Notes under the pieces: generated by a model
The model's database searches: none
What the model was told of the DNA's origin: nothing
Seen by the model: the letters and a program-made list of their open reading frames with translations, nothing else
Shown: positions 4,064 to 6,206 of the stretch, piece by piece
Position numbering within the stretch: position 1 is the first letter of the stretch
Layout of the letters: every line of letters begins with the position of its first letter
Translations under genes and position numbers: made by a program
Assembly (NCBI GenBank): GCA_038848005.1
Contig: JAWCNZ010000032.1
Location: 1-6,206 of the forward strand
DNA from: JAWCNN01 sp038848005
Lineage (GTDB): Archaea; Thermoproteota; Bathyarchaeia; Bathyarchaeales; Bathycorpusculaceae
DNA: 6,206 bases
Direction of reading: 5' to 3'

Positions 4064-5491
4064 ATGGACGACTTGATGAAAAACTTGTATTTCTATAATA
4101 CGCTAACACGCAAAAAAGAACGGTTTGTTCCCATAGAAAAGGGTAAGGTTAAAATGTACACTTGTGGACCAACAGTTTACGATTTTGCGCATATAGGCAA
4201 TTTCCGCTCTTTCGTTTTCGAGGATTTGCTCAGGCGGTGGCTTGAATACTGCGGTTTCCAAGTTACGCAAGTCATGAACTTGACGGACGTGGACGACAAA
4301 ACAATTGCTGGCTCAAGAAGGCATGGCGTACCGCTTCGGGAATACACTGAACGTTACATAAAAGCCTTCTTTGAAGACACAGCCACACTAAACATTGAAA
4401 AAGTGGAGTATAATCCACGGGCGACGGAAAACATCGCCGAAATGGTATTGCTTATTAAAAGGCTTATGGAAAAGGGCTACGCCTACCGTGGAGAAGACGG
4501 TTCAATATACTATGACATCTCAAAGTTTAAGGATTACGGCAAACTTTCAAAAATAAAAGTTGAAGAGTTAAAGCCAGGCGCAAGAGTAAAAGTTGACGAA
4601 TACGGCAAAGAGGAAGCGCGTGATTTCGCTTTGTGGAAGGCTTGGGACGAAGCGGACAGCGACGTTTTTTGGGAAACGGAAATCGGCAAGGGGCGTCCAG
4701 GCTGGCACATTGAATGTTCCACTATGGCGATGAAGTATCTGGGCGAAACGTTGGATATTCACTGCGGCGGAGTTGACCTAATCTTTCCACATCACGAAAA
4801 CGAAATTGCCCAAAGCGAAGCTGCAACAGGCAAAAAATTCGTTAATTATTGGCTTCACAATGAGCATTTGCTTGTTGAAGGAAAACGCATGGCAAAACGT
4901 TACGGCAACTACTACACATTGAGAGATTTAATAAAGATGGGTTACGACCCGAAGGCTGTTCGCTATTTGCTGTTGTCAACACATTATAGGCAACAGTTAA
5001 ACTTCACGTTTGAAGGTTTAAAAGCCGCCAAAGGCGCAGTTGACCGCCTAACAAACTTTGTTTATAGGCTTTTAGACGCTGACGGAAAAGAATGCGGAGA
5101 AAAACTAAAACTGCTTATGGAAAAAACGAAAAAAGATTTTGAAGATGCGATGAGCGACGACTTAAACATAAGCGTGGCTTTATCAGCCATATTCAACTTC
5201 ATCAACGAAGTTAACAAGCTTATGGACGAAAACATGTTAAGCAAAGAAGAAGCCCAGCAAGTCTACAATTTAATGATGAAATTCGACAAAGTTCTCGGAG
5301 TAATAGGCGAAATCAAAAAGGAAAGAGAAAAACTGCCGAAAGAAGCTGAAGAGCTTATCCGAAAAAGGGAAGAAGCGCGAAAAGCCAAAGACTGGGCGGC
5401 AGCTGACAAAATCCGAGAACAACTAAAAAGCATGGGAATAATAATCGAGGACACACCGCAAGGCGTAAAATGGAAAATAGAAAGACGTTAG
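4064..5491 (+). CDS. cysS: Cysteinyl-tRNA synthetase
   Basis: The 475-aa class I enzyme joins cysteine to tRNA-Cys using ATP in the cytosol. The opening FYNTLTRKKERFVPIEKGKVKMY and TCGPTVYDFAHIGNFRSF are diagnostic. C34, C218 (in WHIECSTMAM), H243 and E247 (in FPHHENEIAQSEA) correspond to the zinc site that selects cysteine. HIGN (43-46) is the HIGH signature. The KMSKS loop reads RMAKR (275-279), followed by YGN; its central lysine K278 is kept. The C-terminal region ends with the usual KDWAAADKIREQLKSMGI and EDTPQGVKW. Length is normal for the family. The ATG at 4064 is used here, but M5 (4076) would give a start closer to many homologues. It is monocistronic, divergent from the small membrane protein and convergent with lplA. 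It shows the organism charges tRNA-Cys directly. Confidence 0.97.
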   Translation: MDDLMKNLYFYNTLTRKKERFVPIEKGKVKMYTCGPTVYDFAHIGNFRSFVFEDLLRRWLEYCGFQVTQVMNLTDVDDKTIAGSRRHGVPLREYTERYIKAFFEDTATLNIEKVEYNPRATENIAEMVLLIKRLMEKGYAYRGEDGSIYYDISKFKDYGKLSKIKVEELKPGARVKVDEYGKEEARDFALWKAWDEADSDVFWETEIGKGRPGWHIECSTMAMKYLGETLDIHCGGVDLIFPHHENEIAQSEAATGKKFVNYWLHNEHLLVEGKRMAKRYGNYYTLRDLIKMGYDPKAVRYLLLSTHYRQQLNFTFEGLKAAKGAVDRLTNFVYRLLDADGKECGEKLKLLMEKTKKDFEDAMSDDLNISVALSAIFNFINEVNKLMDENMLSKEEAQQVYNLMMKFDKVLGVIGEIKKEREKLPKEAEELIRKREEARKAKDWAAADKIREQLKSMGIIIEDTPQGVKWKIERR

Positions 5492-5502
5492 AAGCCTCCT
5501 TT

Positions 5503-6206
5503 TCAACGACTACTTGTTCCATGCAGAGTCCAGTCAGCCGTTGCATATTTTTCCATGCAAAGTTTTTCCGCAAGCGCATGTTCATAAACCGTTAATTCGC
5601 CGCTTTCAAATTTAACGTTTAACGTTTTCTCAAACCCTTCAGTTATGGCTTCAGCTGCTTCCAAAGCTGAAATGCGTCTTCTAACTTCGGCTTTTACTGA
5701 TGTCATTTCGTTTTTCACGTTTTTCAGAAAAGTGAACATTTTCTTTGGATTAACATCCAAAAGGATTGTGCCGTGTTGTAGAACAGCGTTTTTCTTGTGG
5801 GATTGGGCGCTTCCGGAAATTTTTTTGCCGTTAACCGTCAAATTTGGGCTTGTTTCTGCGTTACTTACTTCAAAATCGGCTTTTACGCCCAAAAACTTTA
5901 AGCCTTCAACCACCCCAGCGTAAATTCGCCTGTAAATTTCGTTTATGTCGTCTGTTTGCAGTTCCTTTTTGTCGGCGACGACGCTGTAGACGATTTCGCC
6001 TTCTGCATCGTGGTAAACTGCGCCTCCGCCAGTTATGCGCCTAACAACGTCCACGCCGTATCGCCTACAATTTTCCATTTGCACTTCGTCTTGAACTTTT
6101 TGAAATTTTCCAATGGACACTGCAGATGGCTTCCAACAATAAAGCCTCAATGTGTTTGGAGCAAGCCCTTGCATTTTAGCTGTTAATATAGCCTCGTCAA
6201 CCGCCA
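5503..6206 (-). CDS. lplA: Lipoate-protein ligase A, catalytic domain (5' end beyond window)
   Basis: This enzyme activates lipoate as lipoyl-AMP and transfers it to a lysine of 2-oxoacid dehydrogenase E2 or glycine cleavage H proteins. Counting from the M at 6174: KPSAVSIGKFQ (15-25), RRITGGGAVYHD (45-56, the lipoate-binding RRxxGGGxVxHD motif), and NGKKISGSAQSHKK (115-128) with the conserved lysine K118, then LQHGTILLD (132-140). The M at 6174 is internal: the frame stays open to the edge and adds AVDEAILTAK, matching the family's usual AxDEALL element, so the true start is outside. It ends at about the point where the catalytic domain ends (EKLCMEKYATADWTL), without the C-terminal accessory domain of bacterial LplA. 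Archaeal enzymes of this type often need a separate LplB partner, which is not seen here. It stops with TGA. Confidence 0.93.
   Translation of the reverse strand, partial: AVDEAILTAKMQGLAPNTLRLYCWKPSAVSIGKFQKVQDEVQMENCRRYGVDVVRRITGGGAVYHDAEGEIVYSVVADKKELQTDDINEIYRRIYAGVVEGLKFLGVKADFEVSNAETSPNLTVNGKKISGSAQSHKKNAVLQHGTILLDVNPKKMFTFLKNVKNEMTSVKAEVRRRISALEAAEAITEGFEKTLNVKFESGELTVYEHALAEKLCMEKYATADWTLHGTSSR

Noticed and set aside
5489..5585. TAG readthrough of cysS
   Set aside because: The extension of about 31 residues is antisense to lplA and has no resemblance to a CysRS C-terminus, so TAG is taken as an ordinary stop.
1..6206. CRISPR array, insertion sequence, integrase, toxin-antitoxin or defence genes
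   Set aside because: No regularly spaced repeats, transposase motifs or paired small toxin-like genes were seen; the inverted repeats found differ from one another and are single.

Overview
The window comes from an archaeal chromosome of moderate, slightly AT-rich composition. Evidence: adjacent, overlapping genes of the archaeal UPF0200 and UPF0201 families; promoters with A/T-rich TATA-like boxes about 26 bp before the predicted start of transcription, several implying leaderless or nearly leaderless mRNAs; and a tRNA-Ala with G3-U70. An uncultured lineage such as Bathyarchaeia would fit, but that is an impression from protein style and was not tested.

Layout. Positions 1-186 (minus) hold the start of a membrane protein that runs off the left edge. 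Positions 187-328 are non-coding and carry two striking inverted repeats: one just upstream of that gene's TATA box, and a perfect 22-bp palindrome followed by a T-rich stretch that may end the next operon. Positions 329-2292 (minus) are a compact three-gene operon, read from high to low coordinates: a UPF0200 P-loop nucleotide kinase-like protein, a UPF0201 putative RNA-binding protein overlapping it by 13 nt, and an MBL-fold beta-CASP-type nuclease 12 nt further on. The nuclease begins with TTG and lies in the same frame as the gene before it, separated by one TAG. A 40-bp inverted repeat overlaps the likely operon promoter. A tRNA-Ala(GGC) with encoded CCA follows at 2398-2475 (minus).

Positions 2655-3218 (+) encode an unrecognised coiled-coil protein that appears to be leaderless. 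Positions 3219-3628 are the least explained stretch: a clear TATA box, an operator-like inverted repeat, and an A-rich, T-poor segment with a possible 76-aa helical protein. A two-TM small membrane protein (3629-3949, minus) and cysteinyl-tRNA synthetase (4064-5491, +) are transcribed divergently. CysS converges, with an 11-bp gap, on a lipoate-protein ligase A gene (minus) that continues past the right edge.

Most of the content is housekeeping: tRNA charging, lipoylation, and probable RNA or nucleotide metabolism. I see no mobile element, CRISPR array, toxin-antitoxin pair or obvious defence system. The best candidates for new biology are the kinase/RNA-binding/nuclease operon, the set of palindromes at promoters, and the 3250-3620 region.
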